A stretch of DNA of 64,000 nt from Turnera subulata (Eukaryota > Streptophyta > Magnoliopsida > Malpighiales > Passifloraceae), in the NCBI GenBank assembly GCA_028386065.3, contig JAKUCV010004874.1, positions 275,482 through 339,481 of the forward strand, written 5' to 3'. The position numbers and the translations under genes are program-made. The notes below the pieces were generated by a model, which was not told where the DNA came from, did not search any database, and was given only the letters and a program-made list of their open reading frames with translations. Below, piece by piece: positions 53,184 through 64,000 of this stretch. The number at the start of each line of letters is the position of its first letter. The stretch's first letter is position 1.

Positions 53184-54230
53184 TGATACAGCAGCAACCT
53201 TAGAATCAGCAATAGAATTTCCACAGCTCAGATTGTGGTCCAGACCTTCAATCTCAATCAAAATAATGCAATCTCCACCCCTTATTCCTCCTCCAATCAG
53301 TAGGAAAAGAAACAAGAAAGCTTTAATCACACAAGATGGCGCAAACACCTGTAACCCTAATCAGCAAGAGACACAGAAACTAGCACCGAGGAATTAGAAT
53401 CACGCCACAGATTAAATAATCTGATAAGTAATTCTACATCCCTAATATAAACCAAAAGAATCAGCACTCAAGGAACCAAGACAATCAACACTCTCGGGTT
53501 GTTTGGATCACTCAAACATGAAAGAACTCTCAAAGAGAAACTTTTATTATCAATAATCATAGGTCCACATTTTTGCAGCCCTAAAAACCTATAAATACTA
53601 ATTTTTCTAGCCCTATAAGTCAGCCACAAGGTTCCTAAAACCAAGTCAAACTTCGCTTTCTATGCCCAAACCAATTCGACTTTGACTACCTTTGAAGGAC
53701 TAGGTTTTGACTTTTAATCCAACAACATATTGGACTAATTAAAACCCAACAAATAATAACCCAGCTAATAAACTAAAGCCCACAAAATATAACCCAAATA
53801 ATTATAATATTGCAACTAAAAATACTTAAGCCCAAATAATAAAACTAAATTGAATTTTCGGACAGAATCTATCCATCGACTTCAAGTGAATTTTGATAAT
53901 GAAAAATGGAAGATTCAGCTTCTGGCTCATATCATGGTCTTATCTTTCTATAAAGTCTAAGATCGCAGCAATCCGAGTTCTAGAGCTCGAGATATGAATT
54001 TATTTCCGAGACTGCGCGCTCTAGGAATTTTTGCACGTGTTCTTCTCGTCCTTGGCTTTATTCTCCATCTGTTCTTGAATTTCTTGTGAGATCGAATTTT
54101 GGAGTTGATTCTGAAAGTGATCTTGTCATGTCCAAGCTTGTCTTTGCCACCATGCTCCTCTTTGATGCCTCCAATGTAGCCTTTGCATGCACTATTCTCC
54201 AAGTCTCCAAGCTTGCCTAGGTAATTTATA
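53184..54230 (-). repeat. CRM-like LTR inserted in element E pol, minus strand
   Basis: The minus strand aligns, diverged, with the LTRs at 4067-5085 and 22174-23171. Its 3' end reads GGTTGCTGCTGTATCA at 53184, equivalent to GTTGCCGTATCA. Shared blocks are the GCCCA/AACCCAA stretch, GTCAAAC-TAGTCC and the GTGGCGT-AATTCC block. The right end is not exact; element E resumes by about 54245 (GWIVELQDGDIDL). No internal sequence is present, so it looks like a solo LTR. No clear target duplication. Confidence 0.65.
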
Positions 54231-54244
54231 TAAAAAATCCAAGC

Positions 54245-55180
54245 TGAGAGGATGGATTGTTGAGTTACAAGATGGAGATATTGACCTGAACAAGCTGAAA
54301 GAAGGAGTACGTAATGGGAAATAAGATAACTGCATAGATGAAGATGGTGCACTGATGATTGGGAAACGGGTATGTGTTCCTAATGTCGGAGACCTGCGTA
54401 GTCAGATTCTGGAATAAGAACAGATGACACCATATGCAATGTATCTAGGAAGCACAGAGATGTATCAGAACCTGAAGATCCATTATTGGTTGCCACATAT
54501 GAAGAAGGATGTAGCAAAGTATGTTGCAAAGTGCATTACCTGCCAGCAGGTGAAAGCTGAGCTTCAAGCTCCAGCAGGCAAGATGAGATCATTGATAGTA
54601 TCGGAATGGAAGTGGGAGATGATCACTATGGATTTTGTGTTTGGATTACCGATGACTCGAAAGCAACAAGATATTATTTGGGTTATCGTGGATCGATTAA
54701 CAAAATCAGCTCATTTCCTTTCCATTCGACAGACCAAAACCATGGACAAGTTGGCAAGGTTGTATGTTGCTGAGATCATGAGGCTACATGGTATTCCTAC
54801 GTCTATAGTATCAGACAGAGATCCCAGATTCACCTCACATTTTTGGAAGAGTTTACAATCAGATTTGGGAACCAAGTTGAGTTTTGGTACCGCCTTTCAA
54901 CCTCAGACAGACGAACAGTCAGAAAGGACTATATAGACATTGAATGACTACTAAGGGCTTGTGCACTTAACTTCAGTGGAAGTTGGGACAAATACCTGCC
55001 TTTGGCGGAGTTTGCCTACAACAACTGTTATCATTCAAGTATCGGAATGCACCTTTTGAAGCTCTCTATGGAAGGAAGTGTCATAGTCTAGTTTGTTGGG
55101 ATGAAGAAGGACTTTGTTTGATTGCTAGTCCGGACTTGGTTAAACAAACAATTGATAAGATCCAAACAGTGAAATAGTGC
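54245..55180 (+). pseudogene. Element E integrase
   Basis: Resumes with GWIVELQDGDIDLNKLKEG, then the zinc-binding region near 54480-54560 ending CITCQQVKAELQAPAG. The catalytic Asp lies in TMDFVFGLPMTRK (54629), the second Asp in VSDRDPRF (about 54808) and the Glu in QTDEQSERTI (about 54915). The stop at 54937 and a frameshift are followed by EFAYNN-like remnants and FEALYGRKCHSLVCWDE (about 55057-55108). Not functional but all three catalytic residues are present. Confidence 0.87.
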
Positions 55181-55234
55181 ATGAGAGCTGCTTAAGACCG
55201 GCAGAAGAGCTATACCGATAAGCATCGGCGGGAG

Positions 55235-55675
55235 TTGGAGTACAAGGTTGGAGAAAAATTTTTCCTCCGAGCTACGCCATGGAAAGGTGTAATCAGGTTT
55301 GGAAAGAGAGGAAAGTTGAGTCCTAGGTATATTGTACCTTATGAGATCGTGGAAAGGATCGGGCCGTTGGCATATAGGTTGTCATTACCTGAGGAGTTAT
55401 CACGCATTCATGACGTGTTCCACGTCTCTATGCTGAGGAGATACCGGTCAGATCCTAGTCATGTTGTGACATCGGAAGATGTTGAAGTGGCAGAGAATCT
55501 TACATACTTAGAGGTACCAGAGCAGATCCTTGCGCGAGAAGTACAAAAGTTGCAAAATAGTACCATTCCCACGGTAAAGGTCAAGTGGAGTAAGCATTCT
55601 GCTAACAAGTCTACATGGGAAGTTGAAGAGCATATGTGGACCCAGTACCCGCATCTCTTCACAGGATCAGAGTGA
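55235..55675 (+). pseudogene. Element E integrase C-terminus and chromodomain
   Basis: Open frame of 146 codons. GEKFFLRATPWKGV and KLSPRYIVPYEIVERIGPLA are the GPY/F-type module of chromoviral integrases. HDVFHVSMLRRY leads to the chromodomain (YLEVPEQILAREVQKL, VKVKWSKHS, STWEVEEHMW), about 50 residues with the aromatic positions Y/W/W. Chromodomains direct integration to modified chromatin. This part of the element is unbroken; it ends at the TGA in 55673-55675, just before the polypurine tract. Confidence 0.88.
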
Positions 55676-55695
55676 ATTTCGAGGACGAAATTCTT

Positions 55696-55713
55696 TTAAA
55701 GGGGGTAGACTAT
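55696..55713 (+). other. Element E polypurine tract
   Basis: TTAAAGGGGGTAGACTAT runs up to the LTR start at 55714. The preceding TTTCGAGGACGAAATTC resembles the same position in B, C and F. Confidence 0.75.
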
Positions 55714-57058
55714 TGCAACTGGGGTAAAATTTTCCATTTCTCTAAGGACTATAAAAAGTTTTATACAGTGATTTACCGATGAAATTAGCCTTGGGTAATT
55801 AATTCAAAGTAAATCAAGCATCGAATTCCGATACTGAGTCTTGCCCTACTCGGGATTTTTCTGCGGATTTTTTGGACCAAAGTTGGAATTTTTCGGGTCT
55901 AGAAATCTTCAGAAAAGTCGGGCTTGACCTCGAAAGAATGGGCCAGAAATAAAGTTTAGAGGGTATAACAGTTATTTGTTGGTCCGGACGATACCCACTC
56001 GATTATGCAGAATTATCACATCTGCATGATTAAGGCAAGTGTCAATTTTGCAACAGCGTTATCTTTTCCCGAGTCACCACCACCATGTCTGCTTCCATTG
56101 TTTGCTTCCTCAAGTGCTGCATTAGTTGAACCAAGCACGCAGTATGTTTTATCGTAAGCCAGTGTCTTCTTCTATACAAGTCCTATGCCACTAACCCAAA
56201 CACGTCTATATAAACTATGTTTTCCTTGCCTGTTCTTTGCAGACACTTTCTTCCCTCTGCGAAAACTTATAACCCAGTTCTTTTCTTCCACCAAATACCC
56301 GTAAACTAGCCCTTTCCTTTGCTTCCTACAAAATAAAAACCCAGCCCTTCCTATGTAAACACAACCCAGTGCAAAAGGAAGAAAAAAAAAAAGAAAAAGA
56401 AAAGAAAAAGAAAAACATCACACACACGTTGTTTTGAAAAAACCCCACCTTCATCTTTTTCTTTCTTCTTCCTTTCTTCTTCCTCCTCCTACCCGTGCCG
56501 CAAACAACCTAAGGCCACAACATCACCACGCCACTATCATCTCCTTCTCCTCCCTCGTGCTGACTTCCTCTCCCTTACTCGCTTGTCGATGTAGGTCTCC
56601 ATCGCCGTAGCCGTCCTCCACGCGTGCGACAGTCTAGCCGCGTCTCCACCACAGCAGCGACACCACCAGCGGCTGCAACCACCAGCACCAGCGACACCGC
56701 CTCCTTCCTTCCTCGCATTTCCTTTCTATCGCTGTTGTCTGCTCGCGCCTGGCACCCCTCGCCTCGGATCGCCGCTGCTGCAACTCACCAAGGTGAGCTG
56801 CGGGTTGAAGACGACCCGTTTGACCCCTATTTGACCGGGAATGGACCTGGGTCTTGGGGTGCTGGGTTAGGCCTTGGCTTGGGCCTGTGAGTGTGGTCCT
56901 TACCTTGCTCTGGGCCTTTGCACCTGGGCTTGATAAAATAAACCTTTGGGGCTGAATATATGGTCTAGCCCAGTTTGTTTTAAAATATATATATGACCGC
57001 CTTCAATTTGTAATTTGGTATTCAACGATTCCCACAAGGGTCAAACGGGTCCGTGACA
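55714..57058 (+). repeat. Element E 3' LTR
   Basis: About 1345 bp from TGCAACTGGGGT to GGTCCGTGACA. No second copy is in the window, so both ends are inferred from the polypurine tract, TG...CA and the GGGTCCGTGACA terminal style. The A/G-rich simple stretch at 56380-56420 and an 88-codon Thr/Ala-rich frame (56624-56890) lie inside; the frame has no recognisable domain. Confidence 0.65.
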
Positions 57059-57554
57059 CAAATTAAACTATATCATAGTGTATCTACACCTATATTTATA
57101 TTAGTTATGTAAGAACAAACCAAAATCAAATAAAGGAAAAAATGATAACAAAAATCTTTTTGGAGAACAATAGTTTAATTCTCATTAGTTTAATAAAAAG
57201 AAGAAAAAAAACTATAATTCAAATAATTTTTTAGCCTGTTTTTGTTTTCTGTTTTGAGTTTGCTCTTTTGACCTGTAAACTTTTATTACGGTTCACCTTA
57301 ACAAAATTCTTATCAGTTTTACAGATAACAATTTAATAGAGAAGCTTCCCTGATAAGACTATAATTCTTATCAGTATTGTTTTTACAAAGGATAATATGA
57401 AGCTTTTCCAATCAAGTAAATGACTTTATCACTTTTCTGATAGGCATATAGTTGTTATTAATATTCTTTTTTGGTTTATCACCTTTTCTATAAGAGTATA
57501 ATTATTATCAAGAATATTTTTTGAAAGGATAATATAAACAAAAATAAATCAAAC
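57059..57554. other. AT-rich DNA, no gene seen
   Basis: It contains several imperfect CTGATAAGA / TCTTATCAG motifs (57290-57430), but no ordered repeat or coding frame. Confidence 0.5.
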
Positions 57555-57995
57555 TTTTAGATAATTATACTTGTCATTATGGCCATATGTCAAAATCTAA
57601 TTGATTAAAACTACACCTAAAACCCTCCACATAACAATACAGGAAGACCCCAAAAATCCTATGTGTCAACATCTGGTGAGGGTAACAGCCTTTTATATAT
57701 ATAATAGATACTTTATGAAACACTACATTGCACAGGATAATTGCCCAATCCAATCTAGTCCAGCCCTGTCTTGTCCGTCTCGTCCTGTGAACCGAATGCC
57801 CCTTAGTTATCAATGCTAGTCATATATTTAGGAGACATTAATCTATTATTTATATGTAAGATAAACTTTTCTCTCTACTGTTGACACATTGAATTCTAGA
57901 AGAATTTCTGAATTGTCATATGGTGGTTTTTAAGTGTAGTTTTAAATAATTAAATTTTCACATGTGGCTATAATGACAAATATACTTATCTAAAA
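57555..57995. mobile_element. MITE-like element with long terminal inverted repeats
   Basis: About 441 bp bounded by imperfect inverted repeats of about 88 bp (57555-57642 and 57908-57995). Both arms carry TTTTAGATAA, TTGTCATTAT, AAAACTACACYTAAAA and CATAWGACAAT in mirrored order. There is no coding capacity. Superfamily is unclear and no target duplication stands out. Confidence 0.75.
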
Positions 57996-59639
57996 CTAAA
58001 AGTAATTGTATTTAGATCTATATTCATATTATTTTTTTAAAACGAAAACTTAAAAGAATCAAAGTCTCACTAGAAAAGCTGAAAAATTATGTGGTTAATA
58101 TTAAAATTGTTTGCGTCCCCATCTTCTCATTGTATTTTTCCAACAGAAATTCAATATTGCCTTGATTGGGTAAAAACAATATATTAATGCAAGTGATAAG
58201 AGTACTCCATTATAATCTTGACTTTGAATTAAATACTATATTACTCAAATTATTGCTATTTCTAGAGTACTCCATTATTTTTTTCAGAATTTAGCTGATA
58301 AAATTTATATTCATTATAATGCTTAGGTTGATAAGTTTTGCAACTCATAAGATATATTGTTATTCAAAAAATAATTTTTTATCATTTTTTTTCATTATCA
58401 TATATCTTCTCTTTCAAATTTTCTTCCTCATCATCTCTCTATATATACATTTAGTTTTTTTCTGTTTCTTTATGATACAGTTTCTCCATTACTCATTTAT
58501 TCTTTCTTATTCTTTTGTTTTGTTTCGATTTGCACTACGTGCATGTTAACATTATTATTAATAGTCATTTTTTGTCTCTTAATTAAGTTTTTTTTTATAT
58601 TTCTATACTTTTTTCTCAAAACAATTGTGAATTTTTATTTCTCCAACCCATTTCAATCTTTTATTTTTTTATTTTTCCAATAAAATAAATATTAATGCTT
58701 TAGATGAATTGATTCCTCACAAAGATTTATGGACAATTTAAGTTAGGGTTTCGAGTTATGGGAATTTTTTAATACAAAATTACAAAACCTTCTAATTAGT
58801 CTAGACATGATTTTAATTGAGGGAAATATATGTTTTCAATTTTCATGCCTTTTAATTAGTTAATTTTTTCATTTGATAAATTAATTGTTCATTAAATTAT
58901 TATTAAATTTTTTGTGTTAACTATTCTATTTTTTTATTTTATTTTTCTTATAATATTAGTTTTTTTTAATTATTTTCCCAATTTGAAATAAGAAATATCC
59001 CTACGCGTTTGCTTGAATTTGTTGATCTGTAATACAAAATATAGAGGGATGCTTATGTATTTGTTTGCTTTTGTTGATCTATAATATAATTATAGACAGA
59101 TGCAATAAAACTACTAACTTATCAGGTTTGATTATGTCTTATTAATTTTTAAAGTAATCATTTCTAAAATTTATGTCACTAATTGTTTCCCACACTTTTT
59201 ATTGAAAATGTTGTTGGTACTCTCTGTCGGTATATTGGAATCTATAGAATCAAGTAGAGGAAAACTACAAACGTGTACTTTTGAAATTCTATTTTCAGAG
59301 TAAGTTAATTTCATAATTATAAATTTTTTTGCTAAATGTTTTAATATTTTTTTATCTTTTAAAAATTTTTAATATTATTCAGATAAGTATGAAGTTACTA
59401 TGTGGGGAGTACAAGCAGTAATGCTTAGTCAAAAATTATTAAATGATAAAACTAGTCTCTATGTTGTAGTTTTTACATGAAAAAAAGGAGGAAACATTTG
59501 TACATTTTGATAAAAAATTATGTGGTTATTAGTTTATAAAAAAATATGTATTTGTGTATATTATAATAAATACCAAAAAATTATAGTGAGAAAGTTTAAT
59601 TTCTGCCAAAAATCCTAATTTGCCCCCATGTGTTATACC
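57996..59639. other. AT-rich DNA, no gene seen
   Basis: Long T- and A-rich runs; the 76-codon frame at 58319-58549 is Phe/Ile-rich and looks incidental. An imperfect direct repeat of about 56 bp (TTTGCTTNNNTTTGTTGATCT) lies at about 59000-59105. Confidence 0.5.
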
Positions 59640-61035
59640 TGAAACACTCGTGTCCCAAAATATTCAATTTAGTTAACATGTGAAATGACAAAATTACCCT
59701 TCCACCCCGGGATACGATATAAACATGATAAACATTATTTTATTATGCAATATACTATACAATACATTATATAATAATCAAGTATGCAGCGAAAGACAAA
59801 AACATATGATAAGCATGTATACAATGTACTCTATGGATCCGATCCGACATGAGGGTAACACCGCCACCTGCTGATATGCACCACTGCTCAACGATCAGTT
59901 AGCCTGTGTGAAGACTGTGTGGGGGTGAGACCAACCACTGTCTGACCGCAAACAAATAAACCATAGTATACAGATATAAATCAACTACAACCACATCGAT
60001 TACAACCACATCGATACCTGGCAATCACTGCCACAGTGCACAAAACAAGCCGTCGTGCAAAACACAGACTTATCTGCTAGTTATTAAGCTTAATTGGATT
60101 ATCAGAGATGAATGTTAATTATCGTTAAATATCTTATCATGGTTTGAGTATTATTATTGTCAGCCCTCTACTGTGAGTCTCGTCTCGGTAGCGCATCTGA
60201 TCAGATCCGGGTGTGAAACCCAAGTGTAGAACCTCAGATGGGGTAGAATTTGAGGCATGAACCATCGATAAACGTCGAGTGACCGCCGGCTCTCTGAGGG
60301 TGCGCTTAGACACACCTAACTGGTGCAATTATTCCAGGGGAGCAGCGTCCTTCCCCTGGGATAACCATGCTAAACCGCATAAAGTGACCCGAAGGTACCC
60401 AACCTTCCCTCAGGGCTACCGGTCAACTTCACAGTAGAATTAAATGTTTTATTCTTAGTTCTTCTTAGATACTTCTATGTGCCATACATTATGTTTATCT
60501 AGGGATGTGTGAACTTTGTGTATTATTCTCATATCCGGGCACACTATCACTTAAACATGGTAACATGTAACAATTCCTTTATCCAAAATTTAGACATGTG
60601 AGAGCAAACAGGCACACTATTCCAATCACAGCCAATTCTTAATTTTGTTACACAAAGCAAACAACAATAGCACAACAAGCATACATGCATACAACATTCA
60701 GCACCAAACAAGGATTCCACATCACTTATCATCATTATTATTTCCGAGTGTTGTAGGCAGTAAAGCATACAGAGGTTCATATGTCCTCATCTGGGCCATA
60801 ATAATTGTCTCGGAAGCCGAAGCCTCGTTCCGCCTCAACAATCCATTGTCCATAACACCCTACGAACATACACATCACATAAGATGCTTATTCCTGATAA
60901 ACAAATAAATGAATGCCAAAGTATGATTATGAGTTTAACCCGTAACCAATGAGCCCGTTTCTAAAAGATCAGGGTCTAAGCCCAAAATTTTCAAAAATTC
61001 CATAAAAATTAAAAACGAAAATTCGGGGCGTTACA
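59640..61035 (-). repeat. Element F LTR 1
   Basis: 1396 bp. Compared with LTR 2 it lacks about 23 bp near 60540 (the CCTTCGGCCCATAACCTCA block), and has a 15-bp tandem duplication at 59985-60015 (TACAACCACATCGAT twice). The candidate intron donor is mutated (CAG|ATGAGGAC at 60790) and the acceptor is CACACAG|GCTAACTG (last intron base 59914). Confidence 0.88.
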
Positions 61036-62577
61036 GTTCTACCCCACTTAACAAAATTCCGTCCTCGAAATTTATAGAAAAAGTCAAGCAACCAAGTGCT
61101 TAAGTGACACAACAGGTTTCACCCGGTATCAAAATACCATTGGCAAAAATAACCAAGTAGAACCGTCATGTCCATCAATCAGATTTCCAAGCAAGAACTC
61201 CGATATACCAAGTCAATTATCGACTTTAGCCAAACATGATCAATAAAGCACAAGATCAAAGCATTAACCCAGGAGTTTTATCCAATCATCATCACCATTG
61301 ATAATAGCAGATTCCATAAACAATTTCATTCATCATCACTCAACCAAATGTATCCAATGTTTTAATCCATTAAACATATACTCAGATAACAAAACCCCAA
61401 AATTGTTACCTTAGAAACAAGATCATCACCCCCATAGTGAATACCTTAAGACCAAAAATCCATAATATATATATCTCAATTCTGAACTTCAAAGTATTTC
61501 CTTTATCACATACCAATTCCGCCAAAAAGCGTGTACGTCCCAGATCATATCCTAGGCACTAGAACCAGATCATTACCGAAATATCACAGCTACAATTTCA
61601 AAACTTAGATTCCTCAGATCTAAACATCCTTGCATAGCTCATACTTAGAAATCTATCGCCCAAGCCACCCTTAACATGAACACCAAAGTTTCTTTAGTGA
61701 AGAACTTAAAACATCATTGTACCTCTTACCACATGTTAACTAACAAGCAATTGAATCCCAATACTCAAGATGACCTCGAAAATCAAACCTCAATGTAAAG
61801 ATACCATCTGCATTCTCAATTAGCACATGAACTATAACCTCAGCAAAGATTCATGATCAAAACTTTTTTTTTTTTTTTCACAATCACCTTTAATATTTCA
61901 AATCTCTACAAAGTTAGGTTCCTCAAATATCAGTAAAAGATATTTTTCCAAATACACAATTAAATCAACCTCAATCAATTCAAGAAGTTATCAGTTCGAA
62001 CTTCGAACATAACTTAATCCACATAATAATTCACAAGTAAATTCAAGTCTTCGAGCTCAGATAATCAGACCACAAATAACATGATCACCAAGATTACAAG
62101 AATCATATCCGTAAACATCTACCAGATCATCTCTTGGCAGAAGTAACATCCAAAAGCGAACCGATGGTTCTAACTTGTATTGGCTAGTTCTATTTCTGGA
62201 ACTATCAGACATGTTACCGAAGGAAAGCACCTTCCGGCAACAACATAGGGAGAAGCAACAACAGTGTACTCACACAGTCAAGAAATGTAAGCAAAGAATC
62301 AAGAGTCTACACTGACTCTAATAAAGTAGTGGATATTCCACAAAACAAACCCTGCAACAGCCTAAGCTGTAAAGGTAGGCATATCATTTCAACAACAATA
62401 ACGGTCACTCCGACCCTCAGCAGGTGCATGTCCTCCACCGGCTCCATAGAAAAACTCACTATATGCATGCATAACACAATGCAACAGACAACTCAAAAAG
62501 GAGCAGACCTATGCACATAAGATCACCAAAGCATATCAACATATTCCCAAGGATCTACAGCCTGCTCTGCTACCAAC
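61036..62577 (-). other. Element F internal region, noncoding
   Basis: 1542 bp, layout as in B and C. It holds a T-run at 61865-61880, a polypurine region (AAGTGGGGTAGAAC next to 61035), a weak leader hairpin (GGTC/GACC, 62404-62415) and the primer-binding site GTTGGTAGCAGAGCAGG (62577-62561). Confidence 0.82.
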
Positions 62578-63988
62578 TGAAACACTCGTATCCCAAAATA
62601 TTCAATTTAGTTAATTATAATATGTGAAATGACCAAATTTCCCTTCCACCCCGGGATACGGTACAAACATGATAAACATCACTTTATTATGCAATATATT
62701 ATAGAATACATTATATAACAATCGAGTATGCAGTGCAAGACAAACACATATGATAAGCATGTATACAAAGTACTCTATGGATCCGACCAGACAAGAGGAT
62801 AACACCGCCACCTGCTGATATGCACCACTGCTCAACGAACAGTTAACCTGTGTAAAGACTGTGAGGGGGTGAGACCAACCACTGTCTCACCGCAAACAAA
62901 TAAACCATAGTATACACACACAATTGAACTACAACCACATCGATACCCGGCAATCACTGCCACAGTGCACAAAACAAGCCGCCGTGCACAACACAGATTT
63001 ATTTGCTAGTTATTAAGCATAATTGGATTATCAGAGATGAATGTTAATTATCTTTAAATATCTTATCATGGTTTGAGTATTATTATTCTGGGTCCTCTAC
63101 TGTGAGTCTCGTCTCGGTTGCGCATGTGATCAGATCCGAGTGTGAAACCCAAGTGTAGAACCTCAGAAGGGGTAGATTCTGAGGCATGAACCATCGATAA
63201 ACCTCGAGTGACTGTCGGCTCTATGAGGGTGCGCTAAGACACATCTAACTAGTGCAAGTCTTCCAGGGGAGCACCGTCCCTCCCCTGGGATAACCATACT
63301 AAACCGCATAACGTGACCCGTAGGTACCCAACCTTCCCTCGGGGCTACCGGTCAACTTCACAGTAGAATTAAGTATTTTATTCTTAGTTCTTCTTATATA
63401 CTTGTGTGTGCCACACATTATGTTTATCCATGGATGTGTGAACTCTGTGTATTGTTCTCATATCCGGGCCTTCGGCCCATAACCTCACACTATCACTAAA
63501 ACATAATAACATGTAACAATTCATTTATCCAAAAGTTAGACATGTGAGAGCAAACAGGCACACTATTCCAATCACAGCCAATTCTTAATTATGTTACACA
63601 GTGCAAACAACAATAGCACAACAGGCATACATGCATACAGCATACAGCATTCAGCACCAAACAAGGATTCCACATCAGTTATCATCATTATTATTTCCGA
63701 GTGTTGTAGGCAGTAAAGCATACAAAGGTTTATATGTCCTCACCTGGGCCATAATAATTGTCTCGGAAGCTGAAGCCTCGTTCCGCCTCAACAATCCAAT
63801 GTCCATAACACCCTACAAACATACACATCATATAAGATGCCTATTCTTGACAAACAAATAAATGCATGCCAAACCATGATTTTGAGTTTAACCCGTAACC
63901 ACTAAGCCCGTTTCTAAAAGATCAGGGTCTAAGCCCAACATTTTCAAAAATTCCATAAAAATTAAAGATGAAAATTCGGGGCGTTACA
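62578..63988 (-). repeat. Element F LTR 2
   Basis: 1411 bp, closely matching LTR 1. Intact candidate intron signals: donor CAG|GTGAGGAC (first intron base 63743) and acceptor TTTACACAG|GTTAACTG (last intron base 62848), 896 bp. Confidence 0.88.
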
Positions 63989-64000
63989 GTTCTACCCCAG
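63989..64000 (-). mobile_element. Start of a further F-type internal region
   Basis: GTTCTACCCCAG is the polypurine-side end of an internal region, as next to 61036 and 16447. The window ends here. Confidence 0.55.

Larger units (their letters stand above)
50036..57058 (+). mobile_element. Element E: Tekay-like chromovirus, degenerate
   Basis: Order: leader end, gag, zinc knuckle, protease, RT, RNase H, (nested CRM-like LTR 53184 to about 54230), integrase, chromodomain, polypurine tract, 3' LTR. No 5' LTR or primer-binding site is present. The C-terminal chromodomain places it in the chromoviruses; the Tekay label is based on overall domain style. Many stops and frameshifts. Confidence 0.87.
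59640..63988 (-). mobile_element. Element F: non-autonomous LTR retrotransposon, part of a tandem array
   Basis: On the minus strand: LTR 63988-62578, internal 62577-61036, LTR 61035-59640. The LTRs begin TGTAACGCCCC and end GAGTGTTTCA. No gag or pol. Internal sequence starts again at 63989 (GTTCTACCCCAG on the plus strand), so a further copy is joined on the right. Confidence 0.88.

Noticed and set aside
56624..56890. 88-codon Thr/Ala-rich ORF
   Set aside because: It lies within the element E 3' LTR, has simple composition and no recognised domain.
58319..58549. 76-codon Phe/Ile-rich ORF as a membrane peptide
   Set aside because: This composition is expected from T-rich DNA; there is no promoter or homology signal.

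Overview
The window is plant nuclear DNA, from an angiosperm and probably a eudicot. It is a repeat-dense block with no convincing intact host gene. The evidence is a mix of plant-specific element types: Ty3/gypsy elements of Athila, chromodomain-bearing Tekay-like and CRM-like type, Ty1/copia remnants, an En/Spm (CACTA) transposase, a Mutator-like transposase, a TRIM, a tRNA-derived SINE, a MITE, and long non-autonomous LTR elements. Almost every coding region carries stops or frameshifts. Genus and species cannot be read from the sequence.

Layout. 1-1199: minus-strand Athila-type LTR, abutting a plus-strand CRM-like gypsy remnant (1200-5085: RT-RNase H-integrase, polypurine tract, 3' LTR). 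5086-9640: CACTA transposase pseudogene with introns, interrupted by a complete TRIM (7594-8544). About 9640-23171: second CRM-like element on the minus strand, lacking its 3' end. Its leader is split by a complete 7.6-kb non-autonomous LTR element called B here (13828-21408, target duplication GTGTA). Its 5' LTR sits inside a copia reverse transcriptase remnant (23172-24178). 24179-25990: low-repeat stretch with three CACGTG boxes and one short unexplained ORF. 25994-27840: Mutator-like transposase remnant. 27880-30971: patchwork of repeat fragments, a copia gag remnant and a solo-like LTR (D) with primer-binding site.

30972-49630: Athila element with tRNA-Asp-type primer-binding site, gag, protease, integrase and an Athila-type ORF; RT and RNase H are missing. 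A second non-autonomous element (C, 34290-43154, target duplication CACAC) is nested between its gag and protease. The outer end of C carries a 428-bp palindrome built from two tail-to-tail SINEs. 49631-57058: repeat fragment, then a degenerate Tekay-like chromovirus (E: gag to chromodomain plus 3' LTR) interrupted by a CRM-like LTR (53184 to about 54230). 57059-59639: AT-rich DNA with a MITE-like inverted-repeat element. 59640-64000: a third non-autonomous family (F) in an LTR-internal-LTR-internal arrangement running off the window.

How the pieces relate. B, C and F are related, all on the minus strand, without coding capacity. They share a primer-binding site variant, the polypurine region, a leader hairpin about 161 nt inside the element, and a candidate intron of 0.85-0.9 kb inside the LTR. 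Their polypurine neighbourhood resembles the end of the Tekay-like pol in E, so E-like elements are plausible sources of enzymes. The most unusual signals are the conserved LTR intron signals, a promoter-proximal palindrome kept by paired changes in the two LTRs of C, the mosaic LTRs of C, and the SINE palindrome integrated together with C.
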